This document shows positions 45,218-56,672 of a stretch of DNA of 64,000 bases, one piece after another. Each line of letters begins with the position of its first letter. Positions within the stretch are counted from its first letter, which is position 1. The DNA comes from Brachypterus glaber (Eukaryota; Arthropoda; Insecta; Coleoptera; Kateretidae), in contig OY294050.1 in NCBI GenBank assembly GCA_958510825.1, positions 42,173,249-42,237,248 on the forward strand, given 5' to 3'. The notes under the pieces were generated by a model. That model did no database searches and was not told the DNA's origin. It was given only the letters and a program-made list of their open reading frames with translations. The translations under genes were made by a program, and so were the position numbers.

Positions 45218-45424
45218 ATGGCATCGCGAAAGTGTAAATATGATGCTGATGCATTTTGCTACGTATGTGGTCAATTTATTAAAGTTCGAGACATGAAATA
45301 TGAACTAAAAACATCTCACGTTCTCTGCGAAGCCTACGAACCATATTTTGACTGTCCTGTTCGAAATCAAGACAAGCCATGGGCTCCAAATGTTGCTGTA
45401 GTTATTGTAAAAGATGTTTGGAAG
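45218..45424 (+). CDS. first coding exon, Cys-rich uncharacterised family
   Basis: ATG 45218 opens MASRKCKYDADAFCYVCG, and the exon runs 69 codons to a clear donor, AAG|GTGAGC, at 45425. CxYVCG plus later Cys (LCEAY, FDCPV) and DKPWAPN resemble a family of uncharacterised arthropod proteins that begin with a K-C, C-x2-C and QDKPWAPH signature and continue with more Cys pairs. From memory these are often encoded near or by transposable elements, so this may be a mobile-element gene. The usual following CVEL-type segment is replaced here by VVIVKDVWK. Downstream exons were not found; LINEs occupy the space. Confidence 0.5.
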
Positions 45425-45910
45425 GTGAGCAATTTTTAATTAAGCAGTGAATCTAATGTAATGGACATATTAAAGTTATCAAGGCCAATACAATGAAAAC
45501 ATGATGGGGTTTATTGAGAGAACATAAAAGAAAGAGTAAGAGTGTACACTTTTAAAGTATTTTACACTTTTTTTTAAGTTATTTTGATAGTAAAACTTGA
45601 TAAAAATGATAAACAAATTTATTTCGATGGTGCTATCTTCCAATAAAAAATAATACCACAGATTTTGAAAAATATCGTTCAATCGGTCTTCTAAATACAA
45701 AAGCAAACTTTTTTATGCCATATAATTTTTTTTCGTGTAATTACGACCTAAACTATCGAAATTTTATACTTTTGAGTCAAAGTCAAATTTTGTGTTGACC
45801 CGTGTAATTAATAATACGTTAAATTGTTAAAATTATTAAATACAATCAGAGTACCAACCTTTTAAGAAAAAAATATGTGATTTAATGGTACTACGGTACC
45901 AGTAACTTCC
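45425..45910. other. AT-rich stretch, possible intron
   Basis: Follows the GTGAGC donor. No acceptor with a continuing frame was identified before the LINE begins. Confidence 0.4.
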
Positions 45911-45914
45911 CATT

Positions 45915-46445
45915 ATTATACAGACAGATTATTATTACAGACGCCTCTATCAGCAACCAAAATGTAGGAGTGGGGGTATACATACCCGCTCTCAACTACA
46001 ACTTTGCCGCTAAGATCCCAAACTATTTCTCCATATCCTCTGCCGAAGCATATGCGCTTTATAAGGCCCTCTCTGTGCTGTCTGCCGAGAATTTTAACAG
46101 TTTAAGAAATTTTATAGTTTTTTCCGACTCTCGTTCCGCCCTTTCAAAAATTTGCGGTGTAAAGAACTCATCAAAGAAAGACAAAATTTCCTATTCTTGT
46201 AAATCCCTTATCCACACCCTAGAGTCACGAGGTATGAAGATTGAGTTTTGTTGGGTACCAAGTCATACGCAAATTCCGGGGAATGACAGAGCAGACAAAC
46301 TAGCAGCACTGGGAACAAAACTGAACACCCAACTAAATCTCAGGATTCATTGGACTGAATTTTTGAAAAATATTCGAACTACACTGCATCAGAAATGGAG
46401 TAACGAATGGAGGCATTCCCTGGAGACTATATCGAGGTATGCACG
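45915..46445 (+). mobile_element. RNase H domain of an I/Jockey-type LINE, 5' part
   Basis: The frame reads ITDASISNQNVGVGVYIP from about 45933, then SSAEAYALYKAL, FSDSRSAL and WVPSHTQIPGNDRADKLAAL. These are the four acidic-residue blocks of RNase H and are found in LINEs of the I, Loa, R1 and Jockey groups. The reverse transcriptase upstream is missing. The frame is interrupted near 46440 by the CR1-like LINE and resumes at about 50772, so these are two halves of one older element. Confidence 0.85.
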
Positions 46446-46574
46446 AGTAAACATCGTCTGAAAAGTGCTCCGCCAATTATTAAAAATTTATAAGTAAATA
46501 CTGTGTGAAAAATTTTGAAACTTATACGACTAAATAAACAGTGAAGTGAATTTTTATAGTAAATAAAATTCAAA

Positions 46575-47198
46575 ATGTTTACTAGAAGCCAGCAAGAAAA
46601 AACCGATCTCAAAGAAGCTGTGAAAGAATCAATAAAGGAATTATTTAGTGATAAAAACTTTTTGGAATCAATATTTAATCGTTTGAAGGCCGATTTCGAC
46701 GTTCAAATAAAAACAGTTGAAAAAAAACTTCAAAAACAAATAAACGACTTAAACAAAAAAATGGACAATGTGCAGCAGAGTGAAAAAATTAATAACGTGT
46801 GTATTTATGGGATTGAAGACGAAAAAAAGGAAAACACCAGCAGTAAGATCATTGAACTATTTAATAATGCAAATATTAATATTTCTACCCAAGACATAGT
46901 ATCTACATACAGAATAGGCAAAGAGTCTAGGAATGGAAAGCCGCGTCCTGTGATAGTTAAGCTTAATTGCAATAAAAGTAAAATTACTTTACTTAAAAAT
47001 GCAAACAAGTTCAAAAAACCATTATTTATTTGCGAAGATTTGACTAAAACAAGATTAAGCTTATTAAATTCTGCGAAAGACCTCTTGGGGAAGGCAAATG
47101 TTTGGTCAACAAACGGTTTGATTCTGTCAAAAACTAACAATAGGATTGTCAGAATAAACAATGTGGAAGAACTTCAGAAGTTGGAAACTGCAGGTTGA
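46575..47198 (+). CDS. LINE ORF1 protein (coiled coil plus RRM-like)
   Basis: The 207-residue frame starts at ATG 46575. Residues about 10-75 are rich in charged heptads (VEKKLQKQINDLNKKMDNV), predicting a coiled coil for trimer or multimer formation. Residues about 75-200 follow the pattern of insect LINE ORF1 proteins: NVCIYGIEDE, then DIVSTYRIGK, RPVIVKL, KPLFICEDLTKTR and NGLILSKTNNRIVRI. It is thought to bind the element RNA as a chaperone. It lies about 390 bp upstream of ORF2, separated by a T-rich spacer. Confidence 0.8.
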   Translation: MFTRSQQEKTDLKEAVKESIKELFSDKNFLESIFNRLKADFDVQIKTVEKKLQKQINDLNKKMDNVQQSEKINNVCIYGIEDEKKENTSSKIIELFNNANINISTQDIVSTYRIGKESRNGKPRPVIVKLNCNKSKITLLKNANKFKKPLFICEDLTKTRLSLLNSAKDLLGKANVWSTNGLILSKTNNRIVRINNVEELQKLETAG

Positions 47199-47587
47199 TA
47201 TTATTTCGAATACTTTTCTATGGATTATTTAATCATTAATGTTAAACTGTTAAATTAGGTCAACATATTTTTTTTTTTTATTATTTATTTTTTTTTTCTC
47301 TTTCAAATTTCTCTTTTTCCAAATTTTTAATATTTTTCTTTTTAAAAATATTTTTAATATATTTTTTTTCTCCCCAAATTTAAGTATTTTTTTTTAATTT
47401 TTTTTTTTTTCAACAAATTAATTATTTACTTTATGCAGCGGAACATGTACGAAAAGATTAGATTTGATGTTTCTTTTATGTATATTTTTAATTTGCTCAA
47501 TGTACAATTTTCGGGTCTTTTTTGGTTGCGGGGAATTCTTAATCGCGGAGCGGTGTTTGATCATCAGCGGGACACTATTTGTAAATA
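47199..47587 (+). other. T-rich spacer between LINE ORF1 and ORF2
   Basis: Long T runs (47265-47410) precede less biased sequence. No frame links the two ORFs. Confidence 0.7.
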
Positions 47588-50475
47588 ATGGCAGGAGTTA
47601 ACGATGCTTTGCGCGCATTGGGGCCAGGTAACTCTTCTCTAATCACAGGTGAACATGCAAATAAACTTAAAAGTAATTTATCCGTAGCGCATATTAACAT
47701 ACGATCAATAAATACAGGTTTCGATGAATTTGTGAACTATGTCAGCGACTACAATTTTGATATATTAGCTATTACTGAAAGTTGGTTAAGTTCGGATGGG
47801 GATGAAGATTTTGAGTTGGACACTATAGGCATACCGGGTTACAACGTTATAAGAAAGGACAGAGTAACAAGGGGTGGGGGTATTCTTATATATTTAAAAA
47901 ATAGCATTAGGTATAGCGAAGTCAAAACACTCGATATACAGCATACCGAAAGTTTAGGTGTTGAAATTACGGCGAATAAAGTAAAATATTTAATTTGTGC
48001 AATATATAGGCCACCAATTACTGCAACTAAAAAACCTTTTATAGACAGCTTTCATGATTTGATGGCAATTATTAATCTACAGTATAAAAATATTCTTCTC
48101 TTAGGTGACATAAATATCAATTTAAACGAAGTTTCAACTCATTCTACAAGTTTTTTAAATACTTTACAAGCCTTTAGCCTTCAGCAAGTTATAAATAAAC
48201 CTACTAGAGTTAACGCAGAATCTTCCTCACTTATTGACATAATAGTAACAAATGATTCTACTGATATAATTGGTCAAGACAGTATTGATCTTCCTGATCA
48301 CATAACTGATCATAGGCTAATTTTTTCAATTATAAGTACACCAAAAGTCAAATCTTATGCAAAATATAATTTTTTTAGGAATTATAACAATATTGATTTT
48401 GATCGATTTAATATGGACTGTGCTAACTCTAATTGGAATCAAGTTTTTTTTATACAAGATATAAACGTAAAAGTTAAATTTTTTAATGATCTAATTTTGG
48501 GATTAATGGATTTACATGCTCCGGTTAAAAAAGTAAAAGTTATTGAAAAACCCTACACCCCTTGGATTACTCATGTAATCAAAAAAATGATGAAAATAAG
48601 AGATAACGCAAAACGTAAATATTTGAGAAATAAAACTGAAACTAATTTAAATTACTACAGAGATCTAAGAAATTATACAGATGAATCCATTACAAGGGAA
48701 AAGCAAGCATTTTTTGACCTTATTAGCAAAGATAACAAAAAACTTTGGGAAGCCTCAAAAAAATTAAATTTTACAAAAAAATCAAATTTTAACATCCCTG
48801 AACATTTGTGTAACGCGGAAGAACTTAACAACTATTTTATATCTGTAGGGCAAATGAATTCAACAGTTTCAGCAGAAAAAATTAATTTTTATAAAAGCAA
48901 CACTCATAAAAATGCAACTTCAACTTTAAACTTAAAAAACATTTCAGAAGAGCAAATAACTAAATTAATCTCTAATATAAAATCAAATGCAATCGGCATT
49001 GATCAAATTTCTATTAAAGATATTAAACTTTGTCTTCCTTACTGTATACCTGCGCTCACTCATATAGTTAATGCATCTGTCAGTGAAGGGAAAACACCAG
49101 ACTTATGGAAATGGGCTCTCGTAAAACCCATTTGTAAAATAAATAAACCACAAAGTATGCAAGATCTAAGACCAATTAGTATTTTGAGCTGTTTGTCAAA
49201 AATAATCGAAAAGCATATTTATTCTTTAATTTATGAACACTTGACCTCTTTGAATTTGTTACCTACCAATCAATCCGGTTTTAGGAAAAATCACAGTGTT
49301 TCTACGACACTGATTGATGTGGTTGACTATATGAGGGATGCTACAGACAAAGGGTTAATTACATGTCTTTGCTTACTCGATTTTTCGAAAGCATTCGACA
49401 CTCTAAATGTAGAAATGCTCATTGCCAAACTGCACTTTTATGGGTTTTCTGCTGAATTTATAGAGTGGGTGGAAAATTATTTTTTGAATCGCAAACAAAG
49501 TGTCAGTTTGGAAGTTAATGGTGAAGTTATAATATCAGAAGAAAAGTTTATTAGTAATGGCGTGCCTCAAGGCTCGATTTTGGGACCTCTATTTTTTAGT
49601 ATTTATGTGGCAGACATGGTAGAATGCCTCTCTTTTTGCGAACTTCATCAATTTGCAGATGATTCCCAACTTCTTCATTCTTTTGACCCTGCCACTCATT
49701 TTTTGGCAAACAGACGTATTACTGAAGACTTAAAAAATATTCATAAATATGCTATGGATCATGACTTAAAACTGAATACTTCAAAATCTCAAATTTTACT
49801 TGTTGGATCTACTAGGTCAAAAAATCTGATTAATGAAAACAACTTTGAAATTAAGCTAAACGATGAAGTTATACCAATAAAAACATGTGCTAGAAATTTG
49901 GGTATTTTGATGGATGATGCACTAAACTTTGAGGCTCATGTCATATCAAAAATGAAAATTGCATATATGCGTTTAAAAAAGTTAAATACTTATAAAAAAG
50001 TTATTAAAAGTGAGACAAAACATAGACTTTGCAATGCTCTTGTACTATCATTATTTGATTTCGGCAGTGTAGTGTATCATTCATCAATAACCGAAAAAAC
50101 TTCACATATTATCCAAAAGGTACAAAACTCTTGTATGCGCTTTTCATTTTCAATTAATTATAGAGATCACGTAACACCTTTTCTAGTTCAGCATAATACT
50201 TTAAATATGAAAAATAGACGGTTTTTACACACGTATAAACTTTTAAAAATAAGGAGCCAGTCTATTTGTTAAATAAATTTAAGAGTCACCTTCACTCATA
50301 CAACACAAGATATAAAAATAATTTTACTACTCCTTTGCACAATACCGCTTCTTATCAAAAGTCTTTTACATTTTTCGCCGTTAAACTCTGGAATAATATA
50401 AATAAAGACGCAAAAGAATTTACACCAGTAAAATTTAAGTCTTTTATTTTTAATATTTTACTTGTGTCCCAATAA
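47588..50475 (+). CDS. LINE ORF2: endonuclease and reverse transcriptase, one frameshift
   Basis: ATG 47588 opens 894 codons. Residues 32-250 form the apurinic-type endonuclease: AHINIRS at 34-40, TESW with E64, YRPP at 140-143, GDININ at 173-178 and catalytic DH at 241-242. Residues about 480-760 form the reverse transcriptase: LRPISILSC, NQSGFRKNHS, LLDFSKAFD with D598, NGVPQGSILGP and FADD at 689-692. All key residues are present. The frame closes at 50270-50272 and continues in another frame (50266-50475), where the normal C terminus with LWNNINKDAKEF follows, so a one-base indel near 50260 truncates the protein. This may be a recent mutation or a sequencing error, and the element is otherwise young-looking. 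Confidence 0.9.
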
Positions 50476-50770
50476 ATAAATTGCTCTTAAGCATTACTTT
50501 TTCTTGCTACTTGGTGTTCTGCTGTGTTCTGATTCCGTTCTGGGTATAGGTTTTTTTCGCGCTAGGGAGGGTCGTTGTTGTACATTGAGCAAATAGGTAG
50601 TTTAAGGTTTAAGGTTAGGGCGCCTAGGGCACATGGAAGATCGACTTGTCGAATGTGTTCCTTTTGTTAAAAAAAAATATATATTCATTTTTTGTATTTA
50701 TTTATAATTCTATATGTTAATGTATTTTTTTTTTTTTAACAATAAACAATATTCTATTCTATTCTATTCT

Positions 50771-51440
50771 AAGATCGTTTGCTTGCCATACCCAAGAACT
50801 GATTAAGCCGTGGATAGAGTCCACAAACTTAGATAGAAGGCACATTACCACATTTTTAAGGCTCAGGAGTGGCCACTGCCTCTCAAAGGCCCATCTACAC
50901 CGAATAGGCGTGGAACGAACCTCATCTTGTTCCTGTGGAGCTCCAGTGCAAAACATCAATCACATTATGCTAGAATGCCCTCAATACAGAAACGAAACAA
51001 ACCAGCTCTATAGAACATTGGCTCACCATCTTGGAAACCCCCTTGATATTCCCACTATTCTCGGCAACCCAACATCCGCTGTAATTAAAGCAGTTAATTC
51101 ATTTTTCGCCTCAGTCCATTTAAACATCTGACAACCTTCCATTTTATCTATTCTCTTTCTAGACTTACCCCACCCCCAAAATAAAACACAAGTAGAAACA
51201 GTAGTAGTACTAGTAGTATCGCTTAATTAGAAAAAACATTTAGTAGTGTAATAGAACAAAAGTAGTGCAATAGAAACAAATAGTGTAAAAACATAATAAA
51301 ATTAGTGACATATACCATTTCAAGGCCTGGACCACGAAAAACCAATTTAGCATATAAATTTCACGACCGGACCACTGGCCGATATGGTTATTGTATGGCC
51401 AAGGCCAATAAGAAAGGAGGAAGAAGAAGAAGAACTTCCC
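50771..51440 (+). mobile_element. RNase H LINE, 3' part
   Basis: The frame resumes at about 50772 and ends at TGA 51129-51131. It reads FLRLRSGHCLSKAHLHRIG, then a zinc-knuckle-like CSCG with HIMLEC, the usual C terminus of I/Jockey/R1-type LINE ORF2. The 3' UTR ends GGCCAAGGCCAATAAGAAAG followed by an AAG-rich tail near 51420-51438. Confidence 0.82.
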
Positions 51441-51457
51441 ATTTAAAAAAATTGAGT

Positions 51458-51632
51458 TTTATTGAAAAAAAAGATTTTCCTAGTTTTAAAGAGTACTAAA
51501 TTGGTTAATAATTAAATAAAACGTTGTTTCATATATTTCCTAAGAAAATTACGAAGCCTCAAAGCTAACTAGATTTAAAATTAAAAATTAATTAAAAAAT
51601 TACATGTTCTGTCAAAAATTGACAAATATACA
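51458..51632. repeat. right arm of the 7 kb-spaced inverted repeat
   Basis: Complement of 44421-44600, starting ATTGAGTTTTATTGAAAAAA and ending ATGTTCTGTC. Confidence 0.75.
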
Positions 51633-51677
51633 TGGTTGTACTCAGAATTCAATTTTGAATCAAAATATGTAAAAATA

Positions 51678-51863
51678 TACAGGGTATTCCATTTAAAAAT
51701 CAAAAGTTGAGGTCATTTCCGGCGAAACCGGGAGTGACGGAATATTTTTTACAATGTCAAAAAATGCAGTTTATTCAATTATTTACATCCTCCAAATTTC
51801 ATTTTGATAAGTTAATAAACAAAAAAGTTATAGGGGTGTACCACTATTTTGTGGCACCCGGTA
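51678..51863. mobile_element. short TACAGGG-ended element
   Basis: TACAGGGTATTCC at the left and GGCACCCGGTA at the right are imperfect complements, with TA on both outer sides. The interior CATTTCCGGCGAAACCGGGAG resembles the CACTTCCGGTTGTACCGGAAG hairpin inside the outer element at 38863, so the two are relatives. Confidence 0.55.
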
Positions 51864-52084
51864 TAATTTTTAATTTTTTAAACCTTTTTTCAAGATTTTC
51901 ATTTTTCAATTTGTTTTGCTAGAAAATTCGATATTTAAAGATTTTTTTTTTGTAAAATTTTATTTATATCATATATTCAAAATTAGTTTAAAAGTTTAAT
52001 TAATGTATTTGCATCATGAAATAAAACATTTTTAAAAAATTGTTTGATTTTTTAAAATTAATTTAGACGAAAATTACTTATTTT

Positions 52085-55000
52085 AAACTCCCAAAAATTG
52101 ATCCAAAAAAAAAAATGTGGGCAAATAGAGAATTTTATAAGCTTTGAAGTGATGTATTACACGACCCCTCTTTCTATTAAAAGAAATTTCCCCCTTGCCC
52201 AGCTATCTCCATTGTGCCCCCTAAGCATACCAAATATGTACCAAAAAATTATTTGGGTTATGTTATTTATGTGTTCCAAATTCCAAGTTAATACCTTGAG
52301 CCGTTCAAAAGTTAAAGGGGGGCGGGGGGCGGACTTTTGACACGCTGCGTAAAATTGCTTACAAAATGCATATATATGGTTCACCTACTCGTTTTTAGAT
52401 ATCGCAGCTGATTTTCCAGAAATCCAGGTATTTCACATTTCCTACCCTATTTCACATTTACCGTGTTTACTATATAAAAAAAATGTTGGAACTCAAAAAA
52501 TACATAAACATTTGAGAAAATTTTATATCAATGCTAGCGCCTTCGTCATAATTGTAAATATGAAACAAGCCGTGAAGATATGTAATGCCACGCCTTCCAT
52601 TATATATTATTCACAGTAAATGGTATATTGCATTTTCCCAAATAGTTAAAAAAAATATTTTTCAAAAAAAAAAATAAAAAAAAAACATTTAAAAAAAAGA
52701 TCTTTTCTTGAAAAGAGAAAAAATGCCCAGTAAAAGAGCTTTCCCATTTTGCACCTCCGCGCGTAAAATGGATTTTTTATTATTAGATTTACTTTTAGCA
52801 ACCTTAAAAATATATAAATTTTCACGAAAACCACCGCTCGCCTCTTAGGAGGTAGAGTTAGAACTTTTTTATTATCAGATTCTCTTTCAGCAACCTTGAA
52901 AACCTTAATATACCAATTTTCACAAAAACTACCCCCCACCCCTGAGGGGGTGAAATTAAAAAACAATATGAGATTTAGTTTTAGCAACCTCAAAAACCCC
53001 AATATATAAATTTTCAATAAAACTAACCCCTGCCCCTCAGAGGTTAGAGTAAGAATTTTGTTATTATCAGATTCACTTTCAGCAAAAATTGATCCGAAAA
53101 AAAAATGTGGGCAAATAGAGAATTTTATAAGCTTTGAAGTGATGTATCACACGACCCCTCTTTCTATTAAAAGAAATTCCCCCCTTGCCCCGCTATTCCC
53201 ATTGGGTTATGTTATTTATGTGTTCCACATTCCAAGTTAATACCTTAAGCCGTTCAAAAGTTAAAGGGGGGGCTGGGAGCCGACCTTTGACACGCCGCGT
53301 AAAATTACAAAATGCATATATATGGTTCAACTACTCGTTTTTAGATATCGCAGGTGATTTTCCAGAAATCCAGGTATTTTACATTTTCTACCCTATTTCA
53401 CATTTACCGTGTTTACTATATAAAAAAAAATGTTTGAACTCAAAAAATACATAAACATTTGAAAAATCTTTATATCAATGTTAGCGCCTTCGCCATAATT
53501 GTAAATGTCAAACAAGCCGTGAAGATATGTAATGCTACTTCTTCCATTATATTTTATTCACAGTAAATGGTATATTACATTTTCCCAAATAGTTAAAAAA
53601 AGTATATTTTCAAAAAAATAAATAAAAAAAAAACATTCAAAAAAAGATCTTTATCCAACACCTTCACAGAAACACTTGTTTTTATCCATATTTTAAATGT
53701 CAAACGTGAGTTTTTTTCCACTAGTAACTAAAAAAATTTTCACCCACTCTTTTACGTACAGCTTTTGATCTCACCCAAAATTAGTTACATACCCTATTAA
53801 TTAAGTATTATAACTATTCTATAAATAGAAGCACGTTAACTAAACCATAAAAATTAAAAAAAAAAAAACAAATTATCCTTTAGTTTTTGAATAAAATTCT
53901 GTTTTTATTATAAATTCTGTCATCACCGCGTCCATTTTGACGTTTGTAAGAAATGTAAAACTAGTAATTGTTTATTTTTAATAGGCATACTTAGGCCATG
54001 GCTACCTATTATTTTAGTATTAAGAAAACTTAATCTTAATATTTTTGACATAATTTTTCGCAAAGTTATAGATTTTTATTTAAAAATAAAAGGTGTTGGA
54101 TAAAATTAAATTCTCAACTCGTGTATTAAGTGATTTTATCCACTTAATACACTAGTTAAGAAAATAACAATATCTTGAGAAGAGAAAAAATACACTGCCC
54201 AGTAAAAGAGCTTTCCCATTTTGCACCTCCGTGAGTAAAATGGATTTTTTATTATTAGATTTACTTTTAGCAACCTTAAAATATATCAATTTTCACGAAA
54301 ACCACCGCTCGCCTCTTAGGGGGTGGAGTTAGAACTTTTTTATTATCAGATTCTCTTTCAGCAACCTTAAAAACCTCAATATACCAATTTTCACGAAAAC
54401 TACCTCCCACCCCTCAGGGGGTGAAATTAAAAAAAATATTATGAGATTCAGTTTTAGCGACCTCAAAAACCCCATTATATAAATTTTCAAGAAAACTACC
54501 CCCTGCCCCTCAGAGGGTAGAGTAAGAATTTTATTATTATCAGATTCACTTTCAGCAAAAATTGAACCAAAAAAAATGTGGGCAAATAGAGAATTTTATA
54601 AGCTTTGAAGTGATGTATCACACGACCCCTCTTTCTATTAAAAGAAATTCCCCCCTTGCCCCGCTGTCCCCATTGTGCCCCCTAAGCATACCAAATATAT
54701 ACCACAAAATTATGTGGGTTATGTTATTTATGTGTTTCAAATTCCAAGTTGATACCTTAAGCCATTCAAAAGTTAGAGGGGGTGCGGGGGGCGGACTTTT
54801 GACACGCTGCGTAAAATTGCTTACAAAATGCATATATATGGTTCACCTACTCGTTTTTAGATATCGCAGCTGATTTTCCAGAAATCCAGCTATTTTAAAT
54901 TTTCTACCCTATTTCACGTTTACCGTGTTTACTATATAAAAAAATGTTTGAACTTAAAAAATACATAAACATTTGAGAAAATTTTATATCAATGTTAGCG

Positions 55001-55640
55001 CCTTCGCCATAATTGTAAATATGAAACAAGCCGTGAAGATATGTAATGCTACGCCTTCCATTATATATTATTCACAGTAAATGGTATATTGCATTTTTCC
55101 AAATAGTTAAAAAAAATAATTTATCCAGCACCTTCACAGAAACACTTGTTTTGAGCACTATTTTAAATGTCAAAAGTGAGTTTTTTCCACTAGTGACTAA
55201 AAAAATTTTCACCCACTCTTTTAAGTACAGCTTTTGATCTCACCCAAAATTAGTTACATACCCTATTAATTAAGTATTATAACTATTCTATAAATAAAAG
55301 CACGTTAACTAAACCATAAAAATTAAAGAAAACCCCAAATTATTCTTTAGTTTTTTAAAAAAATACTGTTTTTATTAAAAATTCTGTCATCACCGCGTTC
55401 ATTTTTAGGACCTTTGTAAGAAATGTAAAACTAGCAATTGTTTATTTTTAATAGGCATACTTAGGTCATGGCTACCTATTATTTTAGTATTAAGAAAACT
55501 TAATCTTAATATTTTTGACATAATTTTTCCCAAAATTATAGATTTTTATTTAAAAATAAAAGGTGTTGGATAAAATTAAATTCTCAACTCTTGTATTAAA
55601 TGATTTTATCCACTTAATACACTAGTTAAGAAAATAACTA
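52085..55640. repeat. tandem triplication of a roughly 1.5 kb unit
   Basis: Block A (ATGTGGGCAAATAGAGAATT onward) begins near 52115, 53105 and 54575. Block C (GCCCAGTAAAAGAGCTTTCC onward, with about 115-bp minisatellite units) begins near 52722 and 54197. Block B (CACCTTCACAGAAACACTTG onward) begins near 53660 and 55130. The order is A-C, A-B-C, A-B, so copy one has lost B and copy three ends before C. Block A ends in family X sequence (CCATTATATATTATTCACAG). The open frames of 60-123 codons in block A are repeated but frame-variable and have no recognisable domain. Confidence 0.85.
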
Positions 55641-55756
55641 TTTATAGGTTCAGTCTGTCAACGTCATGTTACCGAGTATAATTTTTTTGCCGTATTCTTT
55701 CGATTATCTGTAAGCCAAACTTTAGCAATATTAATTTTTTTCCTTCTTTCTTTTAG
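55641..55756 (+). other. 3' end of an intron with polypyrimidine tract
   Basis: TTTTTTCCTTCTTTCTTTTAG immediately before 55757 is a textbook pyrimidine tract and acceptor. The tandem triplication upstream may therefore lie within the intron. Confidence 0.6.
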
Positions 55757-56019
55757 AAGATCCTGTTTATATGTTGTATGAAATCAGCGTTGGATATGGT
55801 AATGGAATTAAAATATTCAACTTAATTTCATCTATGTATTATTTAAATGAATTAATGTTCTTTTTTGGCACAAAATTTAAAAGAGGAAACTGGATGCTTA
55901 TAAGTTTAGTGGTTTATGTATGTACCCCAGCTTTAGGTTCCCTGAATTGTTATTTAACATTTTCTCTTTTCCAAAACGTCAAATTAAAATATAGAGACCC
56001 TACCCAAAGTTTGGACTAA
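55757..56019 (+). CDS. terminal exon of an unidentified membrane protein
   Basis: The exon begins after the TTTTAG acceptor and reads (split codon)-DPVYMLYEISVGYGNGIKIF to TAA 56017-56019, about 86 codons. Two hydrophobic segments are visible, around NLISSMYYLNELMFFF and LISLVVYVCTPALG, separated by a basic KFKRGNW loop. The protein ends in a charged tail (VKLKYRDPTQSLD). Codon use is less AT-biased than the flanks. The upstream exons are not identified in the window with certainty; the fragment at 44242 is also membrane-like, but a link cannot be shown. Function unknown. Confidence 0.5.
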
Positions 56020-56300
56020 AATAACCAGACCGCGGATATTTGGTATTGATTACGAGAGGAGCGCGAATGTTACCTTTTTCAAAAAAAAATTTTAAAGATG
56101 AATGGCACACTTTCTTAACTATCCAGTGATGGTTTTTATTCATGGCGGCTTAACTTGACGACTATGTTAAATATACCAATCTTATGACACAGGGGAATAA
56201 CTATACTTTAAGGATATATTGGCGTATTTTAAAACAGTTATAATGGAGCTCTCTACAACTAGAATTATGAAACAAAAGACGTCTACCCTATCTCTATCTC
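56020..56300. other. 3' flank of the terminal exon
   Basis: GCGGATATTTGGTATTGATT near 56033 is complementary to AATCAATACCAAATATCCGG near 57402, so these two loci hold inverted copies of a repeat. No gene is visible. Confidence 0.45.
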
Positions 56301-56306
56301 ATTTGT

Positions 56307-56672
56307 GCTACACTTTCCAGCCAACCAAATAAATTTATTTTTATTTATTTATTTATTTATTGATTGATTGAGCTTAACACATAGTCATGGAGAGTCCCAA
56401 ATAAGCTTGTGGCTTGTGTTAGGGGCTCTCCATTAATTTTTTTACAATATTTCCAAATAGTATATTTTTAGGTTATTTGTTTTTCATACAACAAATACAG
56501 TATTTATTTGGTTGGCCGGAAAGTGTAGCACTAAGCGGCACGAACGAACATAGCTAATGTGAATCTGTAGAATAAGATAATTCTACTAAAATTTAGATGG
56601 CGCCAGTAATTTCTTTAATAAAAATAATAATGTTTCACTTTTCGCCCGGCCAAGTAAATATTGTATTTGTTC
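56307..56672. repeat. overlapping inverted repeats, MITE-like
   Basis: GCTACACTTTCCAGCCAACC at 56307 pairs with 56510-56530. ACAAATACAGTATTTATTTG near 56491 pairs with AAGTAAATATTGTATTTG near 56653. The first pair encloses a (TTTA)n run next to a TTGATTGATTGAGC tail, possibly an old LINE end on the minus strand. Confidence 0.6.

Larger units (their letters stand above)
46446..50770 (+). mobile_element. two-ORF CR1-like LINE, nearly intact
   Basis: Contains ORF1 (46575-47198), ORF2 (47588-50475 with one frameshift), a 3' UTR and a terminal (ATTCT)4 microsatellite at 50751-50770. Short tandem repeats of ATTCT type at the 3' end are characteristic of CR1-clade LINEs. It is inserted in the RNase H LINE. 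The 5' junction is approximate and I could not identify a target duplication. Confidence 0.85.

Noticed and set aside
52098..54873. Repeated frames of 60-123 codons in block A of the triplication
   Set aside because: Copies differ by frame-shifting indels, and the frames are open on both strands, as expected of a repeat without coding constraint.
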